Below, one piece after another: positions 24,416 through 35,669 of a DNA stretch of 64,000 bases. A program made the position numbers and the translations under genes. The notes under the pieces are model-generated. The model did not search any database. It saw only the letters and a program-made list of their open reading frames with translations, and was not told where the DNA came from. Source of the DNA: Leucogyrophana mollusca (lineage: Eukaryota > Basidiomycota > Agaricomycetes > Boletales); the NCBI GenBank assembly GCA_021014945.1, contig MU266355.1, forward strand, positions 62,001 to 126,000, given 5' to 3'. The first letter of the stretch is position 1; each line of letters starts with the position of its first letter.

Positions 24416-25120
24416 CCTGAGGTAGAGACTCTACGCTGATTCTGTCTTTGTCGCTGGTCTTGTGAAGGGCGACGACAGAGATCGAAAAGAGAAGGTGCGC
24501 GTTTGTTGAGCGTAGAGCGTCAAGGGGCAGTTTGCGACTGCTGTACCGATTGGTCCCAGTCATCCCAGAAATTCGGCCGGAGATTTCCGGCGGTAAGGCC
24601 CTGCCGGTGGCAGCACACGGCCAAAAGGCTTTCGGCATGCACCGCTTTGGATCCGTCCCTCTTCCCGCGACCGTACAAAGTGAACGCGTAGACGCCATGA
24701 TGTAGGGGAAGCGTTACATTTGTGTAGACGAGGTGACCAAACTAACGCCTAAGTCTATTCATAACCAGCATGCGCGAGTTGGAGAATACGTAGTCTATGT
24801 AACACAACCGCGCGTTACATTCTCCTAGGTAGTTTAGCTGGTGAAAGCATACGCAGAGCTCATGAAGTTGTAATGCTGCTGTGCAGTGTGGTTGTCCCTC
24901 GTAGCCTTCCGCATATCTTCCGAAGGGGCGGGCCATGATCTAATTGAGGGCTGCCCGTGATTAGTCGATGGCTGATCTGGATGAGCGTGGGTGGTCCTCG
25001 GGAACCAACGGGTCATGCCATACGATAGTGATAATGCGATAGGATGCTGTGTATGAATAGGGCATATGGGGCAGTGGGCTCCCCCGAGATGTTTGCGCTG
25101 GATCGATGATACGAGGATAG
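24416..25120. other. Intergenic between eIF1A and ETFRF1-like gene
   Basis: About 700 bp holding the eIF1A promoter. A minus-strand ATG frame from 24698 (MASTRSLCTVAG) runs over the eIF1A start in another phase. It has no recognisable domain and is more likely leader sequence than a gene. Confidence 0.4.
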
Positions 25121-25564
25121 TCATGGGTCAGACAGGGAGCTCGAAGGATACATCCGTTTAAGGTGTCGATACTTCCGCAGAGAATAGAGAGCGAGGGTTT
25201 CTATGAGAGTACGAGGTTCAGGATAGATAGAGGAGAAGTAAAATAACACACCTTTCTTGATATATTCTCCGAACTTAAACGCCTGCTCGATCTCCTCTGC
25301 GTCTGTCAAGTTTCTATTCTCTGTTGAGCCGGAAAATACAGCCCTATTAGACTTGGGTGGATATGGAGACATCAAGGCGGCGCCTACTTTCGAACATCCT
25401 CCGCAATTTCCCATGGAAATCGTATCTGTGAAAGGACGGGAAGATTATGCAAATGAGCTCCATCACGTAGCTGTAGAGACTAACGAAGGGTCGTAGTCTC
25501 GTCCGAGTCTGTGGAGCTCTTTGTAGAGCGCAATAGCGCGCACACGAGTCGCTTTGGATGCCAT
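25121..25564 (-). CDS. LYR-family mitochondrial protein, ETFRF1/LYRM5-like
   Basis: LYR proteins are small helical mitochondrial factors. Human ETFRF1 (LYRM5) binds electron-transfer flavoprotein and removes its FAD. Start ATG 25564 gives MASKATRVRAIALYKELHRL, with LYK in the LYR position, as in human LYRM5. GRDYDPS / YDFHGKLRRMFE / KNRNLTDAEEIEQAFKFGEY / IKK / ETLALYSLRKYRHLKRMYP follow through three short introns, and TGA is at 25121-25123. The closing ALYSLRKYRHLKRMY corresponds to the ALYFLRKYRAMKQRY block of LYRM5. Size, about 90 residues, fits the family. Function here is inferred from the family. Confidence 0.85.
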
Positions 25565-26016
25565 GGCTGGTGTCCAAGCTACCTTCGAGAGCCGCCGGGG
25601 TCCGTATTAGGTGTGCGAAATGGCTCCAGATACGATTTTGTTCTCGCTCGCTGCTAGAGACCGTCTTGCGCTGTTGCTTTAGGCGCGTTGGTGCTGTGAG
25701 GACAACGGGCCCATTAAGCGAGGCGGGCGTTGCGCCTTCCCCATCCAAATCAGGAAGTTTACTAGGATCATTAAACGTGGACGCCAATTGAACTCTCTGC
25801 TGGTCAAGCGATTACTTATCCCCTTGCTTGACCCGAGCAGGGACGACAGTCGAAGGTCGAGATAACGCGATAAGTTAGTTACACACTCCCACTAATCTAT
25901 TACCTGATAACCCCACCGCCCAACAGTGGATCGCCGTACCTCAGACATCAGCTCTACAACCGATGGCCCACGGGGCACCGCGTTTTGGCCTCATTGCAGT
26001 AAGTTTAGTGACAGTA

Positions 26017-26024
26017 TATAAATA
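26017..26024 (+). promoter_or_regulatory. TATA box with CT-rich downstream leader, no clear gene
   Basis: TATAAATA is followed by a pyrimidine-rich stretch typical of a fungal transcription start. The first good ATG (26205, context agagATGcc) opens only a 54-codon frame, MPYQESFTIKPIPVAGKAF, with no domain. This may be the surviving promoter of a decayed gene or serve a small or non-coding transcript. Confidence 0.3.
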
Positions 26025-27387
26025 AAGACGTGTCCCTCCTTCAGACTTTCTAGCTTCATCTCCGTCTCTTTATCGACTTGCTTGCTGGGAGATCCCGAAT
26101 CAACTGGTTGCTACCACCGCAACGCGGTCGGCCGACACATCCATAACCAACAAACCTCTCGCCGGCCTACCATTGATCGCGACTTCTGGAAGAAACCACC
26201 AGAGATGCCTTATCAGGAGTCGTTCACGATTAAACCCATACCCGTCGCTGGCAAGGCTTTTTGCAATAGCTCAGTTATCATCTGTCAATCTGTCTTGAGT
26301 CTTGATCAGTTCGTACCGGTTGGGACCAATCAAAACCACCAGGTTGTCACGCTGATGATATGGACATAGAGAAGACATAATTACACGGTGTCTGCGGTCG
26401 GATGGACAGCGACCCGGGCATAGTCTCTCTTGGACCAGACTAGTGAGCATTATGAGCCCACTACCACAAGCGGGCCTGGACGGCCGGTCAACACCATTTT
26501 GATGGTTTTTGGCTATCGATAGACGAGGGACGTTGTTTTCGCCTACAGCCGGATGCAGCGTCGCCCCTCCTGCGATGATATTCGACCCCTTGTACTCCAG
26601 TGGACTACCCGGTCACTGCCACCGGAAATGTATTGTCGCCATTGTACTAGTAAAGTAGCACCCGTCCTGATGCCTACATATCAAATGCCTAGAAGTATTT
26701 GTTGGATAGGATCAGTCCGAGTAAGCAGTGTTTCAACGGGATCTCAATAGTTTTCATGTGTGCACACCTTGCCGGCGACCCGTTCATAGAACTCGGCGGC
26801 GGGCGAGATGACTGTCAATGAACTGAAATGCGGTCATAATTTTAAAATATTAACCTTATGGAAAGCCTTTCCCGGGAGATAACCTGGCGACCGTTACACC
26901 CGAATCTGTATCAGCTTCGAGGTCTCAGGCAGCAGTGATGGATTCGAACGAAGGCCGTGCTTCGTGTTCGGAGAATCTACCTGGACGCATGCAGAAATCC
27001 AATAGCTGCATTATCCAACGTGCGGTCCAGGTCCAAGACGTAGGCAGTAACCGGTCAGGTACCCATGCCAGCTAAAATCAGCACCGCGGAGTTCCATATG
27101 AAGTGTGTGGATTAGATCATCATTCAATCAGTGGTACCTCTGAGTACGTCTATTCGTCGAGCTTGGACAAAGATGTAGAAGTTCTCCTCGTGTGCTGCAC
27201 AGGTAAGTTGGGTTGATGGACCTCGATTGTGAGTCAATATATGTCGTTCTATTCCGGTGGCCTTGATTCTCACATCTCAAACAGCCGTGGAGTGTGAGAT
27301 CTTGAAACATAGGACATAGGATATGAAATGAAGATTCGAAGCCTCCCAGATCGAGAACTCTATCCTTGTCTACGAGAATCCAACGTC

Positions 27388-27561
27388 CTAGGTAAATGGC
27401 ATGCACCGCGTGGCAAGCCAGCGCGAGAATCGAGGTACAAATGTGCGGATCAGGGCATTGAATGAGGTGATGGTGTGGCGAGAATCATCTCGAGTCTCCG
27501 GGGCTTGAGCGCTGTATAGCCCTTTTAATAGCTCTTGAACTTGTTCATCACGTTTAGAGTT
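27388..27561 (-). pseudogene. Orphan exon-like fragment
   Basis: After a good acceptor (ttgacag) this frame reads NSKRDEQVQELLKGLYSAQA and then RDDSRHTITSFNALIRTF up to a TAG at 27388-27390. Composition looks coding. Neither a start exon nor a matching downstream exon could be built, so it is most likely a gene relic. Family not recognised. Confidence 0.25.
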
Positions 27562-28002
27562 CTGTCAATGAATACCGTACAGGAGACCGCCTCGCCGATA
27601 GTATTTGAGGCGTTGATAAGTACACGCTCCGCGACCATATGTCGGAGCTTGTCGGCATGGTTCAGTCCCAGTCTCGGAGGAGGCCTGGTGGGTCAGCACG
27701 CGCGAGTTTGGAGAAAAGTAGCGGGGATGTACGGATAGAAAGACAGTCGAACGGTCGTGCCTTGAACTATACCTGTGTACCTTGACAAGGACGAGGGAAA
27801 ACGTTGTAGAAGAGAGCGTGGAGACGACTCTTGAACGTGCAGTACAAGATCTTAATCAGGAAAGCTTAGTCAGCAGCGCCCCTGCTTCTCTCTTCTGATT
27901 GGTTCATTTGCACAAACGTGCAAGGTACCCCGCCACATTTGCGCATAGACAGATACCCCCTCTCCAAAAGCAGATTATCTTGGTGCACAAAACCTGTCCG
28001 GC

Positions 28003-28009
28003 TATAAAT
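28003..28009 (+). promoter_or_regulatory. TATA box of the phosphate transporter gene
   Basis: TATAAAT lies 90 bp upstream of ATG 28093. No CACGTG Pho4-type site was seen in the preceding 300 bp. Confidence 0.45.
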
Positions 28010-28092
28010 GCAGACCTTGGAAATGATCGAACCCAAGGTTTCTTCCTCCCGCTCCCTACAACCAACTTTGAGGGATTGCCCTATCTTCAGCC

Positions 28093-30161
28093 ATGGCATC
28101 TAACGCTGAACAGCTGTCGGACCACGAGTCGTACCCTGAAAAAGTGCAGAGCTCCAGCACGGTACTCGACGAGCGCCGGCGGGCCGCCCTGGCAGAAATC
28201 GACAATGCGCCCTTCTCGTACGACTTCTTCATATCTCTATGAAATCCGTTAAGCGGTGTTTTATCCAGGTGGTTCCACGTGAAAGTGTGTCTGGTCGCGT
28301 CCGTTGGGTTCTTCACCGACGCGTAAGGGTCTATTTTGTTTTTACCAAGTGAGAACGCGCAATGACGCTATCTGTGAATAGCTACGACATTTTTGCAATC
28401 AATATTGCTGCAACCATGTTGGGCTATGTCTATGGTCATACAGGTAACCAGTTGAGCTCCAACCAATCCCTCGGCATCAAGGTCGCAACCCCCGTCGGCA
28501 ACTTGGTTGGTCAGCTTCTTTTCGGCTGGCTGGCCGATATCCTTGGCCGTAAGCGCATGTGTAGGTGTTTATCCTTCCCCTTGAGGACCATGTTCACATT
28601 GTAGCTTGCCAGATGGAGTCGAGTTGATAATCATGATCATCGCTACCTTCGGCCAGGCTCTCGCTGGCCAGGCGCCCGCGGTTAGCATTATTGGCGTCAT
28701 TGTTGTGTGGCGCTTCATTGTGCGTATCTAATACAGTCTCTCACTGCTCCGAGCATCTCATAGACTCGCCTTCATGCAACAGATGGGGGTAGGAATAGGA
28801 GGGGATTACCCTTTAAGTGCTATCATCTCGTCCGAGTTCGCTGCAAAGAGCTCTCGTGGTCGTCTCATGACAGCCGTTTTTGCCGCCCAAGGTTGGGGCC
28901 AGTTCGGTGAGTTCGGGTCCTGTTGATGCCGTTGGCGGCCTAACAAAACGACTCGGAATATAGCCGCTGCAATAGTCGGAGTCATTGTCGTGGCCGCCTA
29001 CAAGGACGCCATCCTGAAGGCCCCCTTCCCTGCGGCAGTTCCCGTTGACTACACCTGGCGTCTTCTCATCGGCTTGGGCTGTGTCCCTGGTGTCATCGCT
29101 CTTTATTTCCGACTCACCATCCCAGAAACACCGCGTTTCACAATGGACATTGAACGCAACCTGCAGCAGGCATCAGCGGATATTGACAACGTTTTGGCCA
29201 CTGGCAAATTCGTGGTGGACGACGATGCTGTCGTACAGCGTGTGAAGGCCCCCAAGGCGAGCCGACGCGACTTTGCGGCCTACTTCTCCAAGTGGCAAAA
29301 CTTGAAAGTCCTGATCGGTACCTCCTACTCCTGGTTCGCTCTCGATGTTTGTGTTCTAGCTGTACCCTCCACTGTATATTTTTTGCTCACCACCGGCACT
29401 CAGATTGCCTTTTACGGCCTTGGGCTGAACAGTGCGATCATTCTTACCGCTATCAAGTTTGGAAGTCCGACAGGGGCTGCAAACACCTCGCACTATGTGT
29501 ATGAAAACCTGTACAACGTCTGCGTTGGAAATCTTATCCTTTCCGTCGCTGGTCTTATCCCGGGGTACTGGGCGACCTTCCTGGTCATCGACCGATGGGG
29601 CCGCAAGCCAGTCCAGCTCATGGGTTTCATTATGCTTACGATCCTATTCGCTATTATGGGTGCGTCCTTGTTTCACGTTGCCCGCGCACTCTCCGCGCGG
29701 CTCGCTCACACACTTTTATTTCAGGCTTCGCGTACGACAAGCTAAACGCCACCAAGTCTGGAACGAACGCATTCGTCTTCTTGTACTGCCTTGCGAACTT
29801 CTTCCAGAACTTTGGCCCGAACACTACGACGTTCGTCATCCCCGGAGAGGCATTCCCCACGCGCTACCGCTCTACCGCCAACGGTATCTCTGCGGCTTCT
29901 GGGAAGCTTGGGGCTGTCATTTCTCAAGTGGGTTTCGCAACCCTTGTCAACATCGGTGGTAAGAACGCATTCGTGAAACATATGTGAGTAGCATTGCCGC
30001 CAGCGTAAGGGAGTGACTACTAAGCTGTGCCCTGTAGCATGGAGATTTTCGCGCTGTTCATGTTGACGGGTGTCTTCTCGACGTTGCTCCTCCCTGAAAC
30101 GAAACAGCGGTCGCTGGAAGAGCTTTCCAACGAGGATCAGATCGGATACGTGCAGGGTTAG
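28093..30161 (+). CDS. PHO84: PHO84-type inorganic phosphate:H+ symporter
   Basis: Major facilitator of the phosphate:H+ symporter family (Pho84/PiPT). The N-terminus is [19 protein letters not shown]. Membrane hallmarks are [54 protein letters not shown] and the family signature [65 protein letters not shown], the late-helix block [20 protein letters not shown] and [14 protein letters not shown] follow. It ends DQIGYVQG at TAG 30159-30161. The conserved Asp of helix 1 (TDAYD) and of GGDYP, needed for phosphate and proton binding in PiPT, are present. About eight introns fit. It is expected to be induced by phosphate starvation, though no Pho4 site was found upstream. Symbol by similarity; a paralogue cannot be excluded. 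Confidence 0.93.
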
Positions 30162-30551
30162 TAGAACTGTCTCTTTCCTCTACGCTAGCCTGACGATGCT
30201 CGTTTTAAAGGGCCCGCTCGATCGGAGTGAAGCGCGAAAAGTATCGGGGGAGCGGAGGTCATCACACGGCATATTTAACCACGCATGCATCATCACTACT
30301 GTTGTTCGCCTCGATAACCCTATTTAGATCTGTAATTTGACCGTGAATCTTGCTTGAATCGATGATTTCGATTTGGACGGAGGACTGGGGTGTGACGTCA
30401 TGTCCTATTGAGATATGACCCCTGTTTCGCAGACGCTTTGGCTTCATCTTCTACCGCCAGCACAAAACGTGAGTGGCCTGCAGAGTGCACGTAACACCGC
30501 TAATATCTGGTGCAGACGTTCGCAGCCTCCAGCAGAATATTTCTTGTAGAG

Positions 30552-31206
30552 ATGCCACCGAAAACCAAATCTCTTCCCCGGAACGGCTTTGCTGACCCAT
30601 CCGAGCAAGTGAAAAACTCAAATGAAGAGCGGTTGGGATCTTCAGAAGGGTCCAGAGGGGAAGAGGGAGCGATGGACATGCCCCCCTCGGCTTTTGCAGA
30701 ACCGTCAGAGCCTTCAGCAAGTGCGCCAGGCGATAACCCAGAAAATCAGTTGACAAATGGGCAGGAGGAAAACCCGCAGGCGGTCTTGCGAAAGCCGTCG
30801 ATGCAGGGGACACCGAAATCGAAGATGTAGGAACTGGCGAGACATTCTGGGAAATGGGCGTAGTTGCTGCACTGTGACTTTCCGTAGAGCGGCATCAGAA
30901 AACCAATCTCCAGCAGTCAAACCACTAAGAATACAGCCATTCATCTTGTGATCATGATACGGCGAACCCGTTGCCAATATCAGCGTTCGCAGCCCGGAAT
31001 TCCACGCCGATGAAGGCGAGAATTCGATACCGGGGCACGTACGCGCCGAGACACACCACTCGGCCTTTGTGATCTCTGTTGGAAAATCGGCAGATCGACA
31101 GTCACCTATCAGTCGGGTCCGTAAAGGAGATCAGGGGAATAGCGGGCTTGGTGCTGGTTCCCGGCCTGGAGGCAGCGCATCTGAAGGCCTCACAGTACTA
31201 GTCTGA
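30552..31206 (+). CDS. Uncertain hydrophilic protein
   Basis: ATG 30552 opens MPPKTKSLPRNGFADPSEQV, a Ser/Glu/Pro-rich frame that stops at 30830. Open hydrophilic frames follow in the two other phases: DAGDTEIEDVGTGETFWEMG around 30798-30860 and SVRSPEFHADEGENSIPG from about 30984 to a TAG near 31206. This pattern fits exons of one gene or a frameshifted relic, but the introns could not be placed with confidence. No family is recognised. The rest of 30162-31289 shows no other gene. Confidence 0.25.
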
Positions 31207-31289
31207 CAACCGGCCATGAGTCATCAGGGGTACACAACATTGTACACGTCTGACTACACTACAAGTGATCCACGCGTGAAAGCGAGGCA

Positions 31290-32326
31290 TCACGCCCGTG
31301 TTGCCTTGAGTTTCTTTTTCTGTGGAAGTCGATCAGGCTCCATACACTGCTAATAGAGAAACAACTCACGTATGCCACGGCGTCGAAGTCGTAATTGATC
31401 CCTGCTTCAGCTAGTTTCCGTTTTCGTTCACTCTGTCGCTTCAATAGCCGCTTCTCGGCCTTTTGGATACTCTCCTCTGTTCTCGGCTGATTTCCCGCAG
31501 TTTGAGCAAGTACATCAATCACAGCTGACGTAGCATAAGGCGAACCTTGTTGTGTTCCACTCTTGCAATACGAGCGCGTGGAATGGCCTTCCACTTCCTG
31601 TTGGCCCCAACCCAGAGTTCAGGATGTACTTCGTCCTGTGGTATTACCTTACACCGAAGTATATGGCCCATGAGGAGGTAGTTATCCATCGTATCAGCCA
31701 CTATCTGTGCGACAGAGGACGAGTCAAATTCGAGGAATCCGTAGTGTTTTGAGCGGCCAGTCTGGAATCAGTGTCACTTCAGCGTTTGAGGTGTTGTGGC
31801 ACAAAGCATAAAATACGAACCTTTTTACTGCGTGATATTCGCTGCCTAGTGACGGTTCCAAACTGAGAGAAGTAGCCTCGCAGCTGGTCTTCGTAAAATC
31901 CGTGCGGTAGGCGACCAATAAATAGCACTCCTTTGTCCTTTGTCTTCGCGTCCGTGTGAGCACTCATAGTGAAGAAACAAAAAGATATCTTACCGGTTGG
32001 CTTTTGGCCTTTTCGAGCTTCCTCTTCACTGTCGCATCGTCTTTGGCTATGGTAGGGAGCTTCCCGATGTCAACGCCCTCGTCCACAGGTGCGTCATCAT
32101 CTGACGAGTCCTCATCATCTGTCGAGAATCCGTATAGATGACCTTCGTCTTCCTCGCTCGATCCGTCGGCAGCTTCTGGGCCGTCAGAGTCAGCCTGAGG
32201 CTCGTTCACAGGTTCTTGCTCGACTGGTGTGGGTTCCTCCACGGCCGAAGCTGCAGATTTGGTGGCCCGTTTTCCCTTCTTCTCTGGCTTGGACGCAGAT
32301 CTTTTTTTCACAGCTGATATCGGCAT
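31290..32326 (-). CDS. NOP15: NOP15/NIFK-like nucleolar RRM protein
   Basis: Nop15 is a nucleolar RNA-binding protein needed for 60S ribosomal subunit maturation. The N-terminus ([20 protein letters not shown]) is basic, followed by a long Glu/Asp/Ser region. The single RRM reads [20 protein letters not shown] (RNP2 = VLFIGRLP), [20 protein letters not shown] and YGFLEF (RNP1), joined over an intron. After the RRM come [19 protein letters not shown], then a coiled, basic tail with [18 protein letters not shown] and the last exon KKKLKATRA, ending at TGA 31290-31292. Introns are about 50 nt. It shares a roughly 100-bp divergent promoter with the unknown gene at 32429. Confidence 0.88.
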
Positions 32327-32428
32327 GATTTACGGAGAAATCGGTTGGTCAGAGCGAGCAGATATTACGCGCTAGGCTCCTTGCCAGGCTTCAATTCATG
32401 CTCGAACTTTTTGCTTTGCCGTAAAGGG

Positions 32429-33546
32429 ATGAAGCTTTTGGCAAACATGCCACAACAACCGCCCAGAACAACCTTCACCGAGTTGATCAGACCTGGGATA
32501 CATATGATCCCTAAATTCGCAAATCCACATTTCCTGGTGCAAGCTACCGAACCTGTCTCAAGAGCGACCCTTTATGGTGATGAAGGAGTAGATGAACACG
32601 GAATAGACGAGAATGAGACTAAATCACTGAAAAGGAAGCTTGAAGATATCCTTCAGAGCGTTCTAGGTGACTCGGTAGCTACTACCTCTTCAAGGCCAAA
32701 GAAGCGTCAAAGGGGGGCAGAGCAAATTGAAGGCACTCCAGAGAATACTGCATGTAGGCTCCCTATCGTTTGCATTGAGAAACGTCACTAAGCCTTTCGC
32801 TCGTAGTATTTCGTTTGCTATCGGCTTCCCGCCAGCCGCAGCTCATATCCTTGGAGCCTCCCCCTCCACCACCATCAAAGTGAGTCAAAACTAAGGTCCT
32901 GCTCCTTATGGTTGCTCATGGGGTGGCATCAAAGGACCCGCGCACCGGACCTCGAAGACAGCCCGAGCGACGCCGATCAACGTCAAATGCGTGCAAAGTC
33001 AGTCGCAGTTGATTTTGCATGGCTAATGACGCAAACACAACCGACGCACAAGGTTTGTTTTCTCCCCGAGGGTGACATCGCGTACCTTTATGTCCAATCG
33101 ACGTTTACTTGCAGCCAAATCCAAAGTCCTCGCGAAAGCTATCACACGCGACTTGTGCTTCACTTGTCCCTCCCCCTGTAATCATGGTGACTGTAGAACC
33201 ACGCCCACCACCGAAGACGCGTCCCCCCGGACTGCTCAGCGAAAATCGGCATACGCAATCACCTCCCAACCATACCCAGGACCCTCAGACGCGCTACCCT
33301 GTCATGAGAATCACAACTCAGAGTTCCTCGAGCCCATCATATGACTCCACAAGAAAGAAGCGTAAGAAGCGAACTAGAGAGCGCCCCCCAGCCGCTTTTT
33401 GGAGACCCGATGCTACGGTACAACAAGGCAAGGCTCTGGGCTACGCCCTGGGATATCCTGGAAGCTGGTCTGCAAGGTACGAGGGTGACCCACGAAAGCG
33501 ATGGTATGTGAGAGACACGATGCGAAAGGGCGTACTAGCCACATGA
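32429..33546 (+). CDS. Conserved-looking hypothetical protein, divergent from NOP15
   Basis: No family is recognised. Four or five exons join: MKLLANMPQQPPRTTFTELI, a Lys/Arg-rich block (RPKKRQRG), LFRLLSASRQPQLISLEP, then RAKSVAVDFAWLMTQTQPTH, and a long last exon. That exon carries a Pro-rich stretch, a strongly basic RKKRKKRTRERPP likely to be a nuclear localisation signal, and an ordered-looking end with AAFWRPD, GYALGYPGSWS and WYVRDTMRKGVLAT. The aromatic- and Gly-rich end looks like a conserved short domain. Its head-to-head position with NOP15 only hints at a nuclear role. ATG 32447 is an alternative start. Confidence 0.65.
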
Positions 33547-33866
33547 TCGCCTTGAGTTTCTCGCTCTTTGGAGGGTTTATTGGCAGGCTCTCGGAGCCTA
33601 TACAGTATGGATGTAGTCCATCTCATGAAACATAGTGTACAGAATAAGCAATGGAGTAGGACTTAAGAGCTTCAGTCACCAGCTCTGTTGTTCTTGTTAT
33701 GGCATTGCCTCGATGCGTGTCGTGGGACACCGCGGCTGTACGTGGCTTGTAACAGATCGTGTAACGATGTTCGGTTCAGTTATACGTCGTCCTGAGTTGA
33801 AGGTCAACTGGAATCCGCCTGGTGATACAATTTGTTCAAGTCGGAAGGACAGAATCTCAAGTTAAT
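33547..33866. other. Intergenic
   Basis: About 320 bp. No gene or element is recognised. Confidence 0.5.
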
Positions 33867-35202
33867 ATGAACAGGTTCGACTATCCACTTTCTTCTGGGT
33901 GCTTGTTCTTACCTTCCTTTATTTTCACTGACAGCCTATATGATGTGCTCGACGCCATACCTCCACGAAGGCCAATCACGATTCCCAATGTTACGACGAC
34001 CTTGCTTCCACTGTTCTCCACCTATTATGTCATGGCCGTCCTTGTACAGCAACCAAAGACATCTCAGTACCGTCTTGCTCTGTTCCCTATCGTTCTCTGG
34101 TTTGCCTTTCAGACTGGCATGACACTGGACTTTTCGTGGCAGAGTCCCGGACACGCTTATATGAACCAAGGGATAGCAGTGCGTTTTAATTCGTCCATGT
34201 TAGGCTGAGCAGTGATATCATCCTCCAGGGACACAGCTTGCCATGTTCACGGTTGCAATGCGTGTCACTGCATGGACATTCGCCAAAGAGCCTTATAAAC
34301 GCGAAGTTGTCCGGCAGAGTGAGCCCCATATAAATGGCGACAAGAATCACGAGTCGCAAGTAAGCGTTACCGAAGCAATGTGGAACGCTTGGGACTTGAT
34401 TGTCAACCTTCGAGGGTTGGGCTGGAACTGGCCCCGGGGACTTCGTATACCCTCCCAAACGTGTCACACGGATTCAGTCCCTATTTTCTTGGTCTTGTCT
34501 CTCGTTCGCCTCGCGTTTTATACGGTCGCATTTGACGTGACGTCCGGCGCCGTTCGCTCGTTTTCCCCAGAAACCTTTGGACCAGCCGCCGGTGGGACTA
34601 TATTCGATCCATCGTTGCCGCCAGTTGCCCGGTATCTGCGTGCGTCTCTCATATCATTCCTGTCCGCTTGGACAGCATATTTTGTGATCGAGATGGTATA
34701 CCAAATCCACGCAATCGAATTCACCCTTCTATTCCGCCAACGTCCTTCGCAATGGCCCCCCCTTTTCGATGCCCCGTGGATGGCCACCTCGATCGCCAAT
34801 TTCTGGGGTCGGAGATGGCATCAGTTGTTCCGGGACTGCTTCGTCGCCGTCGGTTCGCGGCCTCTGAAACGCTACCTGGGGCGCGTAGGAGGCGTCATGG
34901 GCGCGTTCTTCGTATCGGGGATCCTGCATGATCTTGGACTAAGGGGCATGGGACGGGGTGGCGATTCGCTGGTCGTCATTGGTTTCTTTTTGATGAATGG
35001 TGTCGGACTCGCACTGGAGTACGCCTGGAAGAAGGGGACGGGGAAGTATGTTGGTGGGTTTGGAGGGTGGTTGTGGATGATGACATGGATGCTTATGTGG
35101 GGGAACTTAATGGTGGATGCATGGGCGAGGAGGGGTCTGGTCGGATCGGAGTTCTTCCCTGAAGCTTATAGGCCAACCACGCTCCTATTAGCCTGGTTTT
35201 GA
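33867..35202 (+). CDS. Wax-synthase-domain membrane O-acyltransferase (MBOAT-like)
   Basis: Multi-spanning protein of the fungal wax-synthase-like acyltransferase family, expected in the ER membrane. Two exons: MNRFDYPLSSGCLFLPSFIF to YMNQGIA, and a long second exon. The family box is FWGRRWHQLFRD, with the likely catalytic His in RWHQ, and a second conserved His lies in SGILHDLGLRGMG. VNLRGLGWNWPRGL and several hydrophobic segments complete the fold. In fungal secondary-metabolite clusters, relatives acetylate terpenoids or transfer acyl chains; the acceptor here is unknown. The start is the first ATG of the open frame. The protein is full-length and undamaged. Confidence 0.85.
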
Positions 35203-35669
35203 TGGACTACCAGTTGCCAGTCCATTACCTACCATAACGTGGTACTGATGTGATACCCAATCTATAGTATGTCGCTATCGAAGGGCCACCGAACATAAAG
35301 GGACGATAATCCGACAGGCAGTTCCAGCTAGGTTTTCACCGCGGTCTGCGGCCTCCGTGACTCTTGGCAAGGCGCGGAACAGAAGGTTAGGCGGATGGAT
35401 CAACATATTGTTCATCGCTCATAACCAAACCATAATACCCTCGTGAGCTCGTAAACGTTTGTCTGATTCCATCGTGAGACCACAGAACGATTCAGAGGAG
35501 GCTCATGATGCTCATATCTGTCATTATGGGCTCACCTGACCTGGCAGCTCTCCTCGAATTCATCCGACAAGTCCCCATGTGCCAGCGCGTCGACGTCGGC
35601 TGAGTCCGGTATCTATGCTTAAAACCTGATAACGCGTTCGATGCGCGTTCTTGTATCATAATCATAACC
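35203..35669. other. Intergenic
   Basis: About 470 bp between two genes on the same strand. Nothing is recognised. Confidence 0.5.

Larger units (their letters stand above)
25565..28002. other. Gene-poor region with coding-like remnants
   Basis: About 2.4 kb. On the minus strand, 25590-25800 is an open, hydrophilic frame (RVQLASTFNDPSKLPDLDGE) with one in-frame TAA upstream and no ATG; it cannot be joined to ETFRF1. An orphan TATA box lies at 26017. Minus-strand fragments at about 26770-26810 (SPAAEFYERVAGK) and 27388-27561 look translated but belong to no complete gene. No transposase, reverse transcriptase or terminal repeat was recognised. Confidence 0.4.

Noticed and set aside
24369..24698. 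Minus-strand ATG frame over the eIF1A start
   Set aside because: Out of phase with eIF1A, no domain; more likely leader sequence.
26938..26990. tRNA-like TTCGAAtCC string
   Set aside because: No matching acceptor stem, anticodon arm or D arm could be placed around it.
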